From Cytophagales bacterium (lineage in GTDB: Bacteria > Bacteroidota > Bacteroidia > Cytophagales > Flammeovirgaceae): DNA of 64,000 nt. The stretch lies in assembly GCA_025056215.1 (NCBI GenBank), contig JANWWC010000001.1, forward strand, positions 962,371-1,026,370, in the 5' to 3' direction. The notes under the pieces are model-generated. The model searched no databases, was not told the origin of the DNA, and saw nothing but the letters and a program-made list of their open reading frames with translations. Shown one piece after another: positions 17,903 to 27,954 of this stretch (position 1 is the first letter of the stretch; every line of letters starts with the position of its first letter). The position numbers and the translations under genes are program-made.

Positions 17903-19915
17903 TTATACTTTTATTCCCATCAATGTAATATCATCGCGTTGTTCTGCATATTGTTGATGTAATTTGAGTTCTTGTAAAAGAATTTCTTTTTGTTCTGAAA
18001 AAGAACGGGCATGAATTTCTTCTAATAACTTTGTAAACCGATGGCTACCAAAACTTTTACGAGAAGGATTAGCTTGATCTGCAAATCCATCACTCGCTAA
18101 ATAAAATACATCATCTGGAAACACCTCTAAAGTATGACAAGTATAACTTCGAGTGGAGTTAGGATCTCCTCCGATATTTTTGCGATCTCCATTAATTTTA
18201 ATAAGCTGATGTTTTGAAAACAAAATCAAATTGTTTTTCGCACCTGCAAAATGTAATTTTATTTTATTATCGCTGTAATCTAAAACTGCTATTCCCAAGT
18301 CCATGCCGTCTTTATTTTTTCCTGCAGCTTGGTTTAATTTTTGAATAACTTGGCTGTGTAGTTGATTTAAAATCTCCGCAGGGTTGTAAACTTTATTTTG
18401 AACAATAATTTCATTTAAAATGGAGTGACCTATTAAAGACATAAACGCTCCTGGAACTCCATGTCCTGTACAATCTATTACTCCTACTATTTTTAAATTA
18501 TCATGTTGGGATATCCAAAAGAAATCACCCGATACGATATCTTTAGGAAGGTAAATTAAAAAACTTTCTTTAAGGATCCTGCACCTTTCTTCTTTAGTAG
18601 GCAAAACAGCCTTCTGTATTGTTTGCGCGTATCGAATACTATAAAGAATTTGCTGATTCTTTTGAGAAAGCAATACATTTTGCTCTGCAAGCCTTTCTTG
18701 AATAGCTTGCAATTCCTCTAAATTTTGACGGAGCTCTTCTTCGCTGGCTAGGAGTTCTTCATTTTTTTGCTTTAACTCATTTTGTTGTTCACTGATAATT
18801 TGAAGTTGCTCTTCAATTTGTTGATTTTTTTGTTCTAAAATCTTAGCAGACTTTTTCTTATTGCGGTAGTTGCGATAGATGAAAAATATCATTCCTGCAA
18901 ATAGAAAGATAATTACCGAACTGAGGTAAATCAGATTCCTTTGGTAATTAAGCTGGATGTCCTGCTGTTTTAATATGTTTCTTTGTTCTTGAATTTTTTC
19001 CTCTTGCTTTTTAATTTCAGCCAACAGATTTGATAAGTGAGATTTTCTCTTCTCTAGCTCGTCTTTTTGTTGATTCAGAATTTTTTCTTGCTCTTCTACT
19101 AAGCTCGTTTGCTTCTGGAGAAGCGATGCTTTTTCTGCTAATAATTTAGATTGAGTTTCAATATCATTAGAAAGTTGGTGAAGTTTAAGTTTTTGTTTGG
19201 CAATTTCTTCTCTTTGTTGTGCAATTTCTAATTTTTGCTTTTCTATTTCAGCAGCTTGTTTGGCTATTTCAGCTTGTTGTCGTTCTATTTCCTTATTTTG
19301 ACGCTCAATCTCGGCACGCTGGCGACTGATTTCAGAAGCTTGCAACTTTACTTTCTCACGCTCACTCTCAAGAGAAGACTGAGTTTCTTTATATAATTTC
19401 GCAACATCTATTTCACTTCCTCCTAATAAAATTAGTGAACTGCTAGGAGCAATCCCAGCATTAATGAGATTGGCTTTATGAATTTCAAAAGAAATTTTAT
19501 TTTCTTTTCGAAGCAGATTTATCATCACATATCGCTGATCTGGAGCCATATCAGAAACCAACAATATATCTTTTTGAAGCGTTTTAAGGACTTCATCTGT
19601 TTGAAAGGAATGTTTGTCATCCAAATACAAAACTTGTATTTCTGCAGGGACTTTATTCAAGTTTTTAAGCCCTATAACTGAAATAGGCTTTTCTTTCAGT
19701 TTGCGATCCTCTAATTTTTTAAAGTTTTCTAACAAGGAGTTGCTTTCTGTTAGAACAGCAATATTATACTTTCGGATGTTTTGTTCTTTATCCCACTCCA
19801 AGTTTTGGAGAATTTTATAGACCAAAGCTACTTTTATTGTCTCATCACTAATTTGCTGAGAATAAAGACAAAAAAAGCTACATAAAAACACTATCGTTGC
19901 GATGAGTTTTTTCAT
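17903..19915 (-). CDS. YfiR-domain / coiled-coil / SpoIIE transmembrane phosphatase
   Basis: A 670-residue protein. A signal peptide (about 1-19) leads to a YfiR-like domain (DUF4154, about 22-175), a long heptad region rich in EIEKQ-type repeats (about 185-325), a single membrane helix (about 333-350), a second coiled coil, and a C-terminal SpoIIE/PP2C phosphatase (about 450-670). The phosphatase has KDIVSGDFFW, GVIDCTGHGVPGAFMS, DGMDLGIAVLD, LASDGFAD and RDDITLMGIKV, all expected metal-site motifs. Topology predicts a periplasmic YfiR sensor and a cytoplasmic phosphatase. YfiR in Pseudomonas inhibits the cyclase YfiN in the periplasm. The TonB-dependent receptor gene lies 39 bp upstream, so they are probably one operon. 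Confidence 0.88.
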   Translation of the reverse strand: MKKLIATIVFLCSFFCLYSQQISDETIKVALVYKILQNLEWDKEQNIRKYNIAVLTESNSLLENFKKLEDRKLKEKPISVIGLKNLNKVPAEIQVLYLDDKHSFQTDEVLKTLQKDILLVSDMAPDQRYVMINLLRKENKISFEIHKANLINAGIAPSSSLILLGGSEIDVAKLYKETQSSLESEREKVKLQASEISRQRAEIERQNKEIERQQAEIAKQAAEIEKQKLEIAQQREEIAKQKLKLHQLSNDIETQSKLLAEKASLLQKQTSLVEEQEKILNQQKDELEKRKSHLSNLLAEIKKQEEKIQEQRNILKQQDIQLNYQRNLIYLSSVIIFLFAGMIFFIYRNYRNKKKSAKILEQKNQQIEEQLQIISEQQNELKQKNEELLASEEELRQNLEELQAIQERLAEQNVLLSQKNQQILYSIRYAQTIQKAVLPTKEERCRILKESFLIYLPKDIVSGDFFWISQHDNLKIVGVIDCTGHGVPGAFMSLIGHSILNEIIVQNKVYNPAEILNQLHSQVIQKLNQAAGKNKDGMDLGIAVLDYSDNKIKLHFAGAKNNLILFSKHQLIKINGDRKNIGGDPNSTRSYTCHTLEVFPDDVFYLASDGFADQANPSRKSFGSHRFTKLLEEIHARSFSEQKEILLQELKLHQQYAEQRDDITLMGIKV

Positions 19916-19954
19916 TTCATTTTCCTATTTACTAGAAAATTCAGAATACAGTTT

Positions 19955-22096
19955 TTAAAACCTAACATTTAATCCTACGAATATAGCTCGCCCACTTCTA
20001 TTCAAAATCCTTTCAACTCTTCGGAAACTATATTCAGGAGCATAAAACTTAGAATCAAAAAGATTGTATACATAAATGTTCAACAAAGCAGCCTTTATAC
20101 TTTCCATCTTTAACAGCTTATTGAAATCATAAGCAACGTTTAAAGTAGCAAAATGAGTATTCTTGGGCCGCTCAAACAAAGGTCCTCGATAGCCAACATT
20201 GAATAATTGCGTATGTCCTGCGTAAAAATTATTAAATATGCCCACAATAAGACCAAAAGGAGAATTATAAGATATTCCCATCTTTGCAAGATGCTCAGGC
20301 AGACCATCAGCACCAACCACAGTGGTATCTCTTCTAGTAGCAGAGCTTTTAGTTTTCAGCATTGAGCGATTAAAGGCATACGAAAATTGAAACTCCACTC
20401 TTTTATGAACCTGAACTTTTCCTTCCATTTCGATTCCTCTAAAGGTCTTTCTATCAGCATTAATAAATATCGGGCGACTTTCATTTCTTCCATCGATATT
20501 GACAATTAAAAGGCTATCTGCAGGTACTGAGCGAGCAACTATGTCTTTTACCGTAGAATAATAGCCCGTAACAAAGAAAGTAAATCTTTCCTTTGAATAG
20601 CCGACTGATGCTTCGTAAGTGGTAATAATTTCAGGTTTTAAAGATAAATTTCCTGCAATAGAAGGAGCGTAAATATCTCGAAAACGTTCTGTTGCTGAAC
20701 CAGCTCTAAAAGCTTGAGAAGTTAACAATTTTGCTGTGAAACCGCCTTGGTTATAAATAAGAGAAATCCGTGGAACAACGTTTAAATCAATTTTTTCAAT
20801 CTTATTAGCCTGTAAACCTCCTACCACTTTGAAAGACTTGAACTTAAAATTGAACTGGGAGTAGGCTGCATACCAAATTTGATTATAAGGTTTTACGAAC
20901 ACATAAGGAGTAGGATTAGCGATAGTATCTTTTCTTACGTCCCAAACTCTTACACGATTACTTCCTGGAACCATAAAGTTTTCGTTGGTCTGACCTTGTC
21001 CATTGATTAATTGCGCGTAAGCTCCTGATACCAAGCCAAATTTCTCAGAAGGGTTCCAATAATGAGAAAGCTCTATAATGTAGTCGTTAGAATGATGCTT
21101 TTCTCTCCATATAGAGTTTGTTTTGTAATTATAAAGCTGAAGAGCGCCATAGTAATTATAAGTTACGTTTATTCCTACTTTTTGTTTTTCACTTAGCTGA
21201 TAAGAGTACCCTAAATCGCCAAAAATTCTATCTAGAATTAAATCATAAGAGTTTCGATTAAGATTAGGCTGATTAGTTTTACCATAAAACGTGTTAAGCG
21301 TAAAGTTTTTGTATGAAGCTCTCACAGTACCTGATAAAGTAACATCTCTCCAAAGGCTATCTCCTTCAAAGGGCAGAATTGTCGTTGTACCTCTTGTTGT
21401 AGAAACAGTGCTAGATTCCATTCCGAATCCTTTATTTTCAAAGTACTGAATTCCTGCTTGAACATCTAAATCGCCTTTTTTTACACCTCCTGCTGCGCTT
21501 ATCTGTCTCCCTTGAAAGGAGCCATATCTAACATTGCTATTAAAAGTTTGATTCTCGCCTTTTTTTGTGATAATATTAATCACCCCCACAAAAGCAGAAC
21601 TTCCATAAAGCACAGAACCTGGTCCTCGAATAATTTCAATGCGTTCTATCATTTCAAGAGGGTAACTCATATAAATAGGAACATTTGTTCCCATATTAAA
21701 ATTATCTCTAAAAGGACGGCCATCTATCAAAACTAAAACACGAGTATTGAAATTAGCCACTACGTCCCCTCGAATCGAAACCATGTTATTAGCCATATAT
21801 GAAGGACTTGAAAAATACACATTACACACTCTTTCCACTACTTCTTTTAAGCCTATTCCTCCATATTTAGCAATATCCTGAGAAGTAATCACGGAAACTA
21901 TAGAGGGCGCTTCTGCCACTGTTTCTTCTTGTTTAGAAGCTACTGTAATTTTTGTATTTAATAATTCTTCTAAAGACATACTAAAAACATCCACACTTTC
22001 ACCACTTTTCGCCGATTGAGCGATAGAATCAATCTCCTGACCCTCCACAACGGTAGAGACAACAAAAACAAACGAAAACAAAAGCAATTTTTTCAT
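19955..22096 (-). CDS. TonB-dependent outer-membrane receptor
   Basis: About 713 residues from the ATG at 22096. A signal peptide (about 1-20) is followed by a plug domain starting near residue 55 (TKITVASKQEETVAEAPSIV), typical plug motifs DIAKYGGIGLKEVVERV, VLIDGRP and ERIEIIRGPGSVLYGSSAFVGVINIITKK, and a 22-strand-type barrel ending in a terminal Phe (FVGLNVRF). The sequence after the signal peptide contains the short motif DVFSMSLEELLNT seen in some TonB-box-like extensions. No carboxypeptidase-like N-domain is present. It is 39 bp upstream of the YfiR-SpoIIE gene; substrate cannot be told, and no SusD-like lipoprotein is adjacent. Confidence 0.9.
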   Translation of the reverse strand: MKKLLLFSFVFVVSTVVEGQEIDSIAQSAKSGESVDVFSMSLEELLNTKITVASKQEETVAEAPSIVSVITSQDIAKYGGIGLKEVVERVCNVYFSSPSYMANNMVSIRGDVVANFNTRVLVLIDGRPFRDNFNMGTNVPIYMSYPLEMIERIEIIRGPGSVLYGSSAFVGVINIITKKGENQTFNSNVRYGSFQGRQISAAGGVKKGDLDVQAGIQYFENKGFGMESSTVSTTRGTTTILPFEGDSLWRDVTLSGTVRASYKNFTLNTFYGKTNQPNLNRNSYDLILDRIFGDLGYSYQLSEKQKVGINVTYNYYGALQLYNYKTNSIWREKHHSNDYIIELSHYWNPSEKFGLVSGAYAQLINGQGQTNENFMVPGSNRVRVWDVRKDTIANPTPYVFVKPYNQIWYAAYSQFNFKFKSFKVVGGLQANKIEKIDLNVVPRISLIYNQGGFTAKLLTSQAFRAGSATERFRDIYAPSIAGNLSLKPEIITTYEASVGYSKERFTFFVTGYYSTVKDIVARSVPADSLLIVNIDGRNESRPIFINADRKTFRGIEMEGKVQVHKRVEFQFSYAFNRSMLKTKSSATRRDTTVVGADGLPEHLAKMGISYNSPFGLIVGIFNNFYAGHTQLFNVGYRGPLFERPKNTHFATLNVAYDFNKLLKMESIKAALLNIYVYNLFDSKFYAPEYSFRRVERILNRSGRAIFVGLNVRF

Positions 22097-22102
22097 TTTC
22101 AA

Positions 22103-22775
22103 AAAATTTTAATTCTTAAAAAAAATCAATTTTTTATTCAAAATAAGAAAAAATAATATAATTTTCCAAATTATATTTAGATTTAGTTCACAATTTATTT
22201 ACTATAACGTCGGTTTTATGGAAAAAATCATAAATTATCATAAAAATTTTCTTTCAATGGATTAAAAAATGAGTACGATTAGGAAACAAGTCATTAACTA
22301 CCTCTCTCCTGAAAAGGATAAAAAGAGTAATAGTAGCTAACAAACATCGAATGCTTTCATTTTTAAGCTCTCAAGCCCAACAAAAAACATCGTGTTGGGG
22401 ATTTGATAATAAGCCCCTGAGTCTTTGCACAATCGTATATATGCTAAAATAAAATCTTACACTAATAATCCTGATAAAAAATAGAAGCCTTATTTTTGTT
22501 GTGAAAATTTAATAAAAATCAACTCTGTGTTGTGCCAAGATATGCCGAAGCTCAAAATCGGACTTGGACTCAGCAACTTGGCTTTCCAGCTCTATTTTGA
22601 CATACGTTTTATGGTGAAAATGTAAACAGATGCTCCTTTTTTTGCATTCAAAACATATTCGGCGAGATCTCTACAAAATTCTTTCGTTATTTGTATAGGC
22701 TGCATAACAGCCCCAAAAAATCGTGGCTAAATAAAGTACTCAAGAGTCGCATATTTTCAAATATTTTCTTAAAAT
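22103..22775. other. AT-rich gene-free stretch upstream of the TonB receptor gene
   Basis: About 670 bp without a supportable gene, between two divergently transcribed genes. The left 100 bases are extremely A/T-rich and probably hold the receptor promoter. A 7-bp inverted repeat is at 22376-22382 with 22393-22399. On the minus strand, 22512-22670 stays open for 53 codons and reads protein-like (YVKIELESQVAESKSDFELR), bounded by stops and with no start. I read it as a remnant of an unknown gene. Confidence 0.4.
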
Positions 22776-23546
22776 ATGTTAGAAAAAATCAAAATAATTT
22801 TAGAAAATGCATATGAAAAGTTTCATCGATTTGAGTTTTTAACAGAAGATCCATTACAAATCCCACACCGATTTCATCGCTTGCAAGACCAAGAAATTAT
22901 GGGATTTTTAGCCGCTACTCTAGCATGGGGCCAGAGAAAAACTATCATTAAAAAATGCGAGGAAATCATTTCTTTATTTGATGGTGCTCCTTACGAATTT
23001 GTACTTCACCATACCAAGCAAGACATAAAGCGTTTAGAATCATTTCAACATCGCACTTTTAATGGAACAGATTTGATATACTTTGTTACTTGGCTTTCTG
23101 GATATTATCGCCAACACAACAGTTTAGAAGATACATTTGCTCGTCATCTTCAGATAAATAGTACTGATGTAAGCGCTGCATTAGTAGGTTTTCATCGCGA
23201 TTTTTTTTCATTGCCTTTTGCGCCAGCGCGCACACGAAAACACATAGCAACCCCTGAACGCAAATCTACTTGCAAACGACTTAACATGCTACTACGCTGG
23301 TTTGTAAGAAACGGAGATGTCGATTTGGGAATTTGGAAAAAAATATCCCCATCTCAGTTAATTTGTCCGCTGGACGTACATACAGAAAGAACAGCCCGCT
23401 TTCTTGGTTTGCTAACAAGAAAACGCACTGATTGGTTGGCAGCTCTTGAGCTGACACAAAATTTACGACTTCTAGATGCTCAAGACCCTGTCAAGTATGA
23501 TTTTGCTTTGTTTGGGTTAAGTATTGAAAGACACTTTATATTCTAA
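22776..23546 (+). CDS. TIGR02757 family protein (DUF2400)
   Basis: A 256-residue protein matching TIGR02757, a conserved Bacteroidota/other bacterial family of unknown function with DNA-glycosylase-like (HhH-fold) character. Features are DPLQIPHRF near residue 26, GFLAATLAWGQRKTI at about 43-57, the LRWFVRNGDVDLGIW segment at about 172-186, and a conserved DVHTERTARFLGL. It has the helix-rich layout of the family and normal length. The 3' end overlaps the convergent propeller-SpoIIE gene by 11 bp. Confidence 0.85.
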   Translation: MLEKIKIILENAYEKFHRFEFLTEDPLQIPHRFHRLQDQEIMGFLAATLAWGQRKTIIKKCEEIISLFDGAPYEFVLHHTKQDIKRLESFQHRTFNGTDLIYFVTWLSGYYRQHNSLEDTFARHLQINSTDVSAALVGFHRDFFSLPFAPARTRKHIATPERKSTCKRLNMLLRWFVRNGDVDLGIWKKISPSQLICPLDVHTERTARFLGLLTRKRTDWLAALELTQNLRLLDAQDPVKYDFALFGLSIERHFIF

Positions 23547-26500
23547 AGCCAATAAAAGTAATATCGTCAATTTGTTTATGAGGCCCTTTCCAACGATTAA
23601 AAAGTTGGTCGAGTACAGCCTGTTGATAAGACATTGGTGCTTCATAATTTTCTAAAAGCAACGCTTGAATATTGCGAATGCTCAATTTTTTGCCGTCGGG
23701 GCCGCCAAATTGATCCTGTAAACCGTCAGAAAAAATGTAATAGTTTGCAGTAAGAGAGAGTTTGATGACTTGTTTTGTATATTTGCGTTCCAATTTGTCT
23801 CGCAATTGTCCTCCAATTGGAAGTTTATCACCTTTATAGAGATGAATAGCTTCTCCGTTTCCATTTACCTGATACTTATCAATTACCAGCAAAGGATTTT
23901 TAGCACCCGCGAATTCCATAATGCCTAGTGGCTTATTGATAACACAAATTGCCATGTCCATGCCATCCTGGTTTTGGTTTTTTTCATGTTTAAGATTAAC
24001 CAAACCATGATTGAGCTCCATTAAAATTGCTTCTGGGTCAGTAATTTCTCGAATATTTATAATTTGATCTAAGAGTGTATCCGCAATCATCGACATAAAA
24101 GCACCTGGCACGCCATGTCCTGTACAATCGATGGCTGCAATAATATCCTTTCCTTTCACATGAGTATACCAATAAAGATCTCCACTCACTACGTCTTTAG
24201 GTTTGTAATATACAAAGTAGTCAGAGAAAGCAGCTTGCAAGCTTTCTGGAGTAGGAAGCATTATTTCTTGGATACGTTTAGCATATCGGATACTACTATC
24301 AATTTTAGCTTTCTGATTTTCAATTTCTTCTTTTTGCAGTTTGAGTTGCTCGTTAATCAACTTCATTTCTTCATTTTGTTCGTTGATTCTTCTACTTTTC
24401 TCCATTAGCTCATTTTGCTGCTCAATAAGTTGATTATTAAACTGTTCGATTTGCTGTTTTTGACGAAGAGATTCCTCATAAAGTTTCTGAATTTCAGCAG
24501 TACGTTCTTGCACAGTTTTCTCCAGCATAATCTGACGGAGCTGAATTCTTCTAATTCTCCATCGATAAATAAGATAAGCCATACTCATCACAAGAATTAC
24601 CATCAATAATTTAAACCACCAAGTTTGCCAATAAGGTGGTTTAATAATGATGCGAACACTTTTGCTTTCTGTGCTCCAAATATCGTCACTATTAGAAGCT
24701 TTCACTTTAAAGGTATAAGTGCCAGGATTAAGATTGGTGTAAGTTGCAAACCGATTCTCTGCATCTGTATAAATCCATTCATCATCAAACCCTTCGAGCA
24801 TATATGCATATCGATTTCGCTCGGGAAATACAAAATGCATTGCAGAAAATTTAAAGGAAAATACATTGTTTTCGTAGTCTAAAACAAGCGTTTTAGTTTC
24901 GGAAATGTGTTTTTTCAAAATAGCATCTTGTGCATCAGGAACTACTAACTTCCCATGGATGTAGAGATCTGTAATTACGACGCGAGGCTCGTAAGCGTTT
25001 TCTCTCACATCTCGAGGTCGAAAAGCGTTATAGCCATTAATACCTCCAAAGTAAACTTCTCCATCTTCTGTGCGCAAGAAAGCCCCTTGGTTAAATTCAT
25101 TTCCTTGTAAGCCATCTCGTACATCAAAATTTTTTACACGCTCCGTAGTCAAGTTAAACCGAGAAATTCCTCGGTTAGTGCTTATCCAAAGATTGCCTAA
25201 TTCGTCGCTTACGATAGCATTAATAAGATTACTTGCCAATCCTTCGCGCTCACGATAAATATGAAAGCCATCGATTTTTTCGTCATATCGGCAAAGTCCA
25301 CCGTTTTTAGTACCTACCCACAAATTTTTGTTGCGGTCTATATGCAATGCTTGAACAATTACATGACTAATACTATGAGGGTTAGAAGGGTCTACGTTGT
25401 AATTTTTAAAAGTTTCAGTTCGAGGATTGAACATATCTAATCCTTTAGCACGCGTACCGTACCAAATGTTTCCGTGTTTATCTTCAATGATGCATTGAAT
25501 ATTATCATTAGAAGGGGAATTGGGATTATCTTTATCGGTTTTATAAACTTTAAAATTATTAGTAGCAGACTGATAGCGAGCTAAACCACCCTTAGTACCT
25601 ACCCAGATTGTTCCATCAGAAGATTGATACAAGTAATTGATTTCGTTATGAGGAATCCCGTCGTCTTTTTCTTTTTCGTGCAAAATTTGGGTAACTTTTT
25701 CAGTGTGAGGATTCATAATGTTAAGCCCTCGCTTTGTACCAATCCATAAATTTCCATCATGAGCGTACAGCAAACTCGTAATATAATAAGAGCTTAGTTC
25801 ATTTTTTCCATTACTGAAACTCGGCACGAATGCTTTATGGGTTTTAGTTATTCTGTTATAACGCATTAGTCCACCCTGAGTTCCTATCCACAAAATGGAG
25901 TCTTCCATGAGCGCAAAAGATGTCACATTATTGTGAACGATAGTAGTAGAATCAGCAGGGTTATGGAAGAAGTGAGCAAAATATTGAAATTTTTTATCAT
26001 ACTTATGAAGTCCTTGTAGTTCAGTACCAATCCATAGCAATCCTGAGTGATCTACTGTAATTGTATTGAGTTGCTCTGTAAGTAAGCTGTTAGGCAAATT
26101 ACTAACATGATAAGAAATAAAAGTTTCGGATTGTTCTATGAAACGATTTAAACCGTAATGCGTCGTAATCCAAATGTTACCTTCTCTATCTTCTGCAATG
26201 CCTGTTACTGTTGGGCTGCTCAGATGGTGGGGGTCTGTTCCGCTTCGGTACCTTCTAAAAAAACCGTCTCTATCTAATCGATTTAAACCGTTACCCGTTC
26301 CTATCCAAATACGTTTTTTAGAATCTTCAAAAATAGCATAAATGCGCCCATCCGTTGTGCCATCGGCTAAATATTCTTGGGTTTTGTTGATGGGAAATCG
26401 CTGAAAGCTCTTGGTTTTTCGATTATATTTGTGTAATTGGTGTTCCGTTCCTATCCAGAGCTCTCCATAACTATCTCGAAATAAAGTGCGGACATTTGGT

Positions 26501-27045
26501 CCGTTTAAAGAATCAGGATTCTCAGGAACACTCTTATAGCGCGTATAACTTCCTGTATGAATATCCATACGGATTGCGCCTGCTCCATTCGTTCCTGCCC
26601 ATAGATATCCGTCTTTATCTTGGCTAATAGACCAAATATAAACGATGCTTGAGTTTGTTTCTCCTTTCTCGTCTTTAAAATAGTAGTTTATAAAGTTTTC
26701 TTTCGAACGATTGAACTTGCTTAAGCCATCGCTTGTACCGATCCATACGTTTCCTTCAAAATCTTCGTAGATAGCTCTAATCCAATTTCCTGCAATAGAG
26801 GTAGAATCAAATTGGTCATGTTTAAATCTTTTGATATTATAGCCATCATAACGGTTTAAGCCATCTTTAGTACCAATCCACAAATAACCATAAGAATCCT
26901 GCATAATTGCATATACACTTCCTTGAGAAAGACCATCTTCTACGCCTACATGCCCAAATCGTAGGCGATTGAATTGCGCCCATCCTAAAGTGCTCAAACA
27001 ATACCCAATACTAAAAAGCAGTAATACCTTTTTTTTCATTTCCAT
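23536..27045 (-). CDS. Two-component-type propeller sensor with SpoIIE phosphatase output
   Basis: A 1169-residue protein. A signal peptide (about 1-24) is followed by 14 or so Reg_prop repeats of the form G-x-LWIGT-x-x-GL-x-R-Y (about 25-690), a Y_Y_Y domain (LEGFDDEW about 745, TYTFKVKASN), a membrane helix (about 805-825), a coiled-coil linker and a C-terminal SpoIIE phosphatase. Phosphatase motifs are KDVVSGDLYWY, AAIDCTGHGVPGAFMSMIA, DGMDMAICVI, IFSDGLQDQFGG and IDDITFIGF. In hybrid two-component systems the same sensor normally sits on a histidine kinase; here it drives a PP2C phosphatase. The propeller is periplasmic and the output cytoplasmic. The ligand is unknown. Confidence 0.92.
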   Translation of the reverse strand: MEMKKKVLLLFSIGYCLSTLGWAQFNRLRFGHVGVEDGLSQGSVYAIMQDSYGYLWIGTKDGLNRYDGYNIKRFKHDQFDSTSIAGNWIRAIYEDFEGNVWIGTSDGLSKFNRSKENFINYYFKDEKGETNSSIVYIWSISQDKDGYLWAGTNGAGAIRMDIHTGSYTRYKSVPENPDSLNGPNVRTLFRDSYGELWIGTEHQLHKYNRKTKSFQRFPINKTQEYLADGTTDGRIYAIFEDSKKRIWIGTGNGLNRLDRDGFFRRYRSGTDPHHLSSPTVTGIAEDREGNIWITTHYGLNRFIEQSETFISYHVSNLPNSLLTEQLNTITVDHSGLLWIGTELQGLHKYDKKFQYFAHFFHNPADSTTIVHNNVTSFALMEDSILWIGTQGGLMRYNRITKTHKAFVPSFSNGKNELSSYYITSLLYAHDGNLWIGTKRGLNIMNPHTEKVTQILHEKEKDDGIPHNEINYLYQSSDGTIWVGTKGGLARYQSATNNFKVYKTDKDNPNSPSNDNIQCIIEDKHGNIWYGTRAKGLDMFNPRTETFKNYNVDPSNPHSISHVIVQALHIDRNKNLWVGTKNGGLCRYDEKIDGFHIYREREGLASNLINAIVSDELGNLWISTNRGISRFNLTTERVKNFDVRDGLQGNEFNQGAFLRTEDGEVYFGGINGYNAFRPRDVRENAYEPRVVITDLYIHGKLVVPDAQDAILKKHISETKTLVLDYENNVFSFKFSAMHFVFPERNRYAYMLEGFDDEWIYTDAENRFATYTNLNPGTYTFKVKASNSDDIWSTESKSVRIIIKPPYWQTWWFKLLMVILVMSMAYLIYRWRIRRIQLRQIMLEKTVQERTAEIQKLYEESLRQKQQIEQFNNQLIEQQNELMEKSRRINEQNEEMKLINEQLKLQKEEIENQKAKIDSSIRYAKRIQEIMLPTPESLQAAFSDYFVYYKPKDVVSGDLYWYTHVKGKDIIAAIDCTGHGVPGAFMSMIADTLLDQIINIREITDPEAILMELNHGLVNLKHEKNQNQDGMDMAICVINKPLGIMEFAGAKNPLLVIDKYQVNGNGEAIHLYKGDKLPIGGQLRDKLERKYTKQVIKLSLTANYYIFSDGLQDQFGGPDGKKLSIRNIQALLLENYEAPMSYQQAVLDQLFNRWKGPHKQIDDITFIGFRI

Positions 27046-27163
27046 AAAACCACAAGAGAGCTGACTACAACCGCTTATCTATTCAAACGAATTTCAAAGA
27101 TTACAGTTTGCTGAAAAATCTGCTTAAATTACTAAAAAATCTAAAAAAAAATCAAAAAATTCA

Positions 27164-27817
27164 TTAGGTTAAATCTACAACTACATTTTCCACAATGCCA
27201 AATACTTTTGCCAAAGGCTTAGGAGTTATAATTGTAGAGCCTGTAAACTTTCCAAAGGCAGGCAAAATTCCACGATTTTCTTGAAAAATAAAAGCAGGCA
27301 GTTTAATAAATTGCTTGGCTCTTCCTTTTAAAAGAACAACAGGATGTATATGCCCATGGATGTTATACATACCCTTAGGTATTTCTTGCAGAGGTTCATG
27401 TGTGAAAATAAGGTTTTTATACAGAAAACTCATTGCACTTTTGAATTGTGAGGGGCGCGAATTTTTTACATGCCTATCATGATTGCCTTCTATCAGTAAA
27501 AACTCTATATGCTCATACTCTCGAAGCCAATCCAGCAATACTTTTATTTCTGCCTGTACTTTATGATGAAAAAAGTCTCCCAAAAAAATAACTTTTTGAG
27601 GTTTGTATTGTGCAATCAAAAACGCAAGCTTTTGCAAATCTTCTTGCTCTCTTAACGGGAAAGGAATCCCGTTTCTTCGAAGATGATATATTTTACCCCA
27701 ATGGACATCTGCTACTATTAGCATGCTTTCTTCAGGAAAAAAAATTGCCTTTTCTGGTAAGAGCCACAACACTGCTTCTTCCACCGAAAAAGGGAAAAAT
27801 TTTTCTTTTTTTAACAC
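27164..27817 (-). CDS. pdeM: Ligase-associated DNA damage response endonuclease PdeM
   Basis: A 217-residue calcineurin-like metallophosphoesterase. Metal-binding motifs appear in order: ADVHWGK (about residue 36-42), GDFFH, EGNHDRH and HGHIHP, as expected for the DNA-repair nuclease PdeM. In other bacteria it occurs with LigD/Lhr-type helicase and ligase genes; none are seen next to it here. It lies upstream of and on the opposite strand from the secreted propeller gene. Confidence 0.85.
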   Translation of the reverse strand: MLKKEKFFPFSVEEAVLWLLPEKAIFFPEESMLIVADVHWGKIYHLRRNGIPFPLREQEDLQKLAFLIAQYKPQKVIFLGDFFHHKVQAEIKVLLDWLREYEHIEFLLIEGNHDRHVKNSRPSQFKSAMSFLYKNLIFTHEPLQEIPKGMYNIHGHIHPVVLLKGRAKQFIKLPAFIFQENRGILPAFGKFTGSTIITPKPLAKVFGIVENVVVDLT

Positions 27818-27868
27818 AAGAAAAAAATGATTTTATTCGTAATTTTAGCAAATAAACAAAAGCTAAAA

Positions 27869-27876
27869 TAGCTTTG
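27869..27876 (+). promoter_or_regulatory. Bacteroidota -7 box upstream of the secreted propeller gene
   Basis: TAGCTTTG matches the -7 consensus TAnnTTTG. It sits 64 bp before an ATG at 27940 and 79 bp before the likely start at 27955. A TTTTAG at 27843-27848, 20-21 bp upstream, is a poor -33 element. The 7-bp hairpin AAAGCTA/TAGCTTT overlaps the box. Confidence 0.4.
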
Positions 27877-27954
27877 CAAACAAAAGTAAACGAATCTCGT
27901 TTAAGAGAAAGAAATTCTAAATCGATTTGTTTTTTTTCTATGAATTATTATGCC

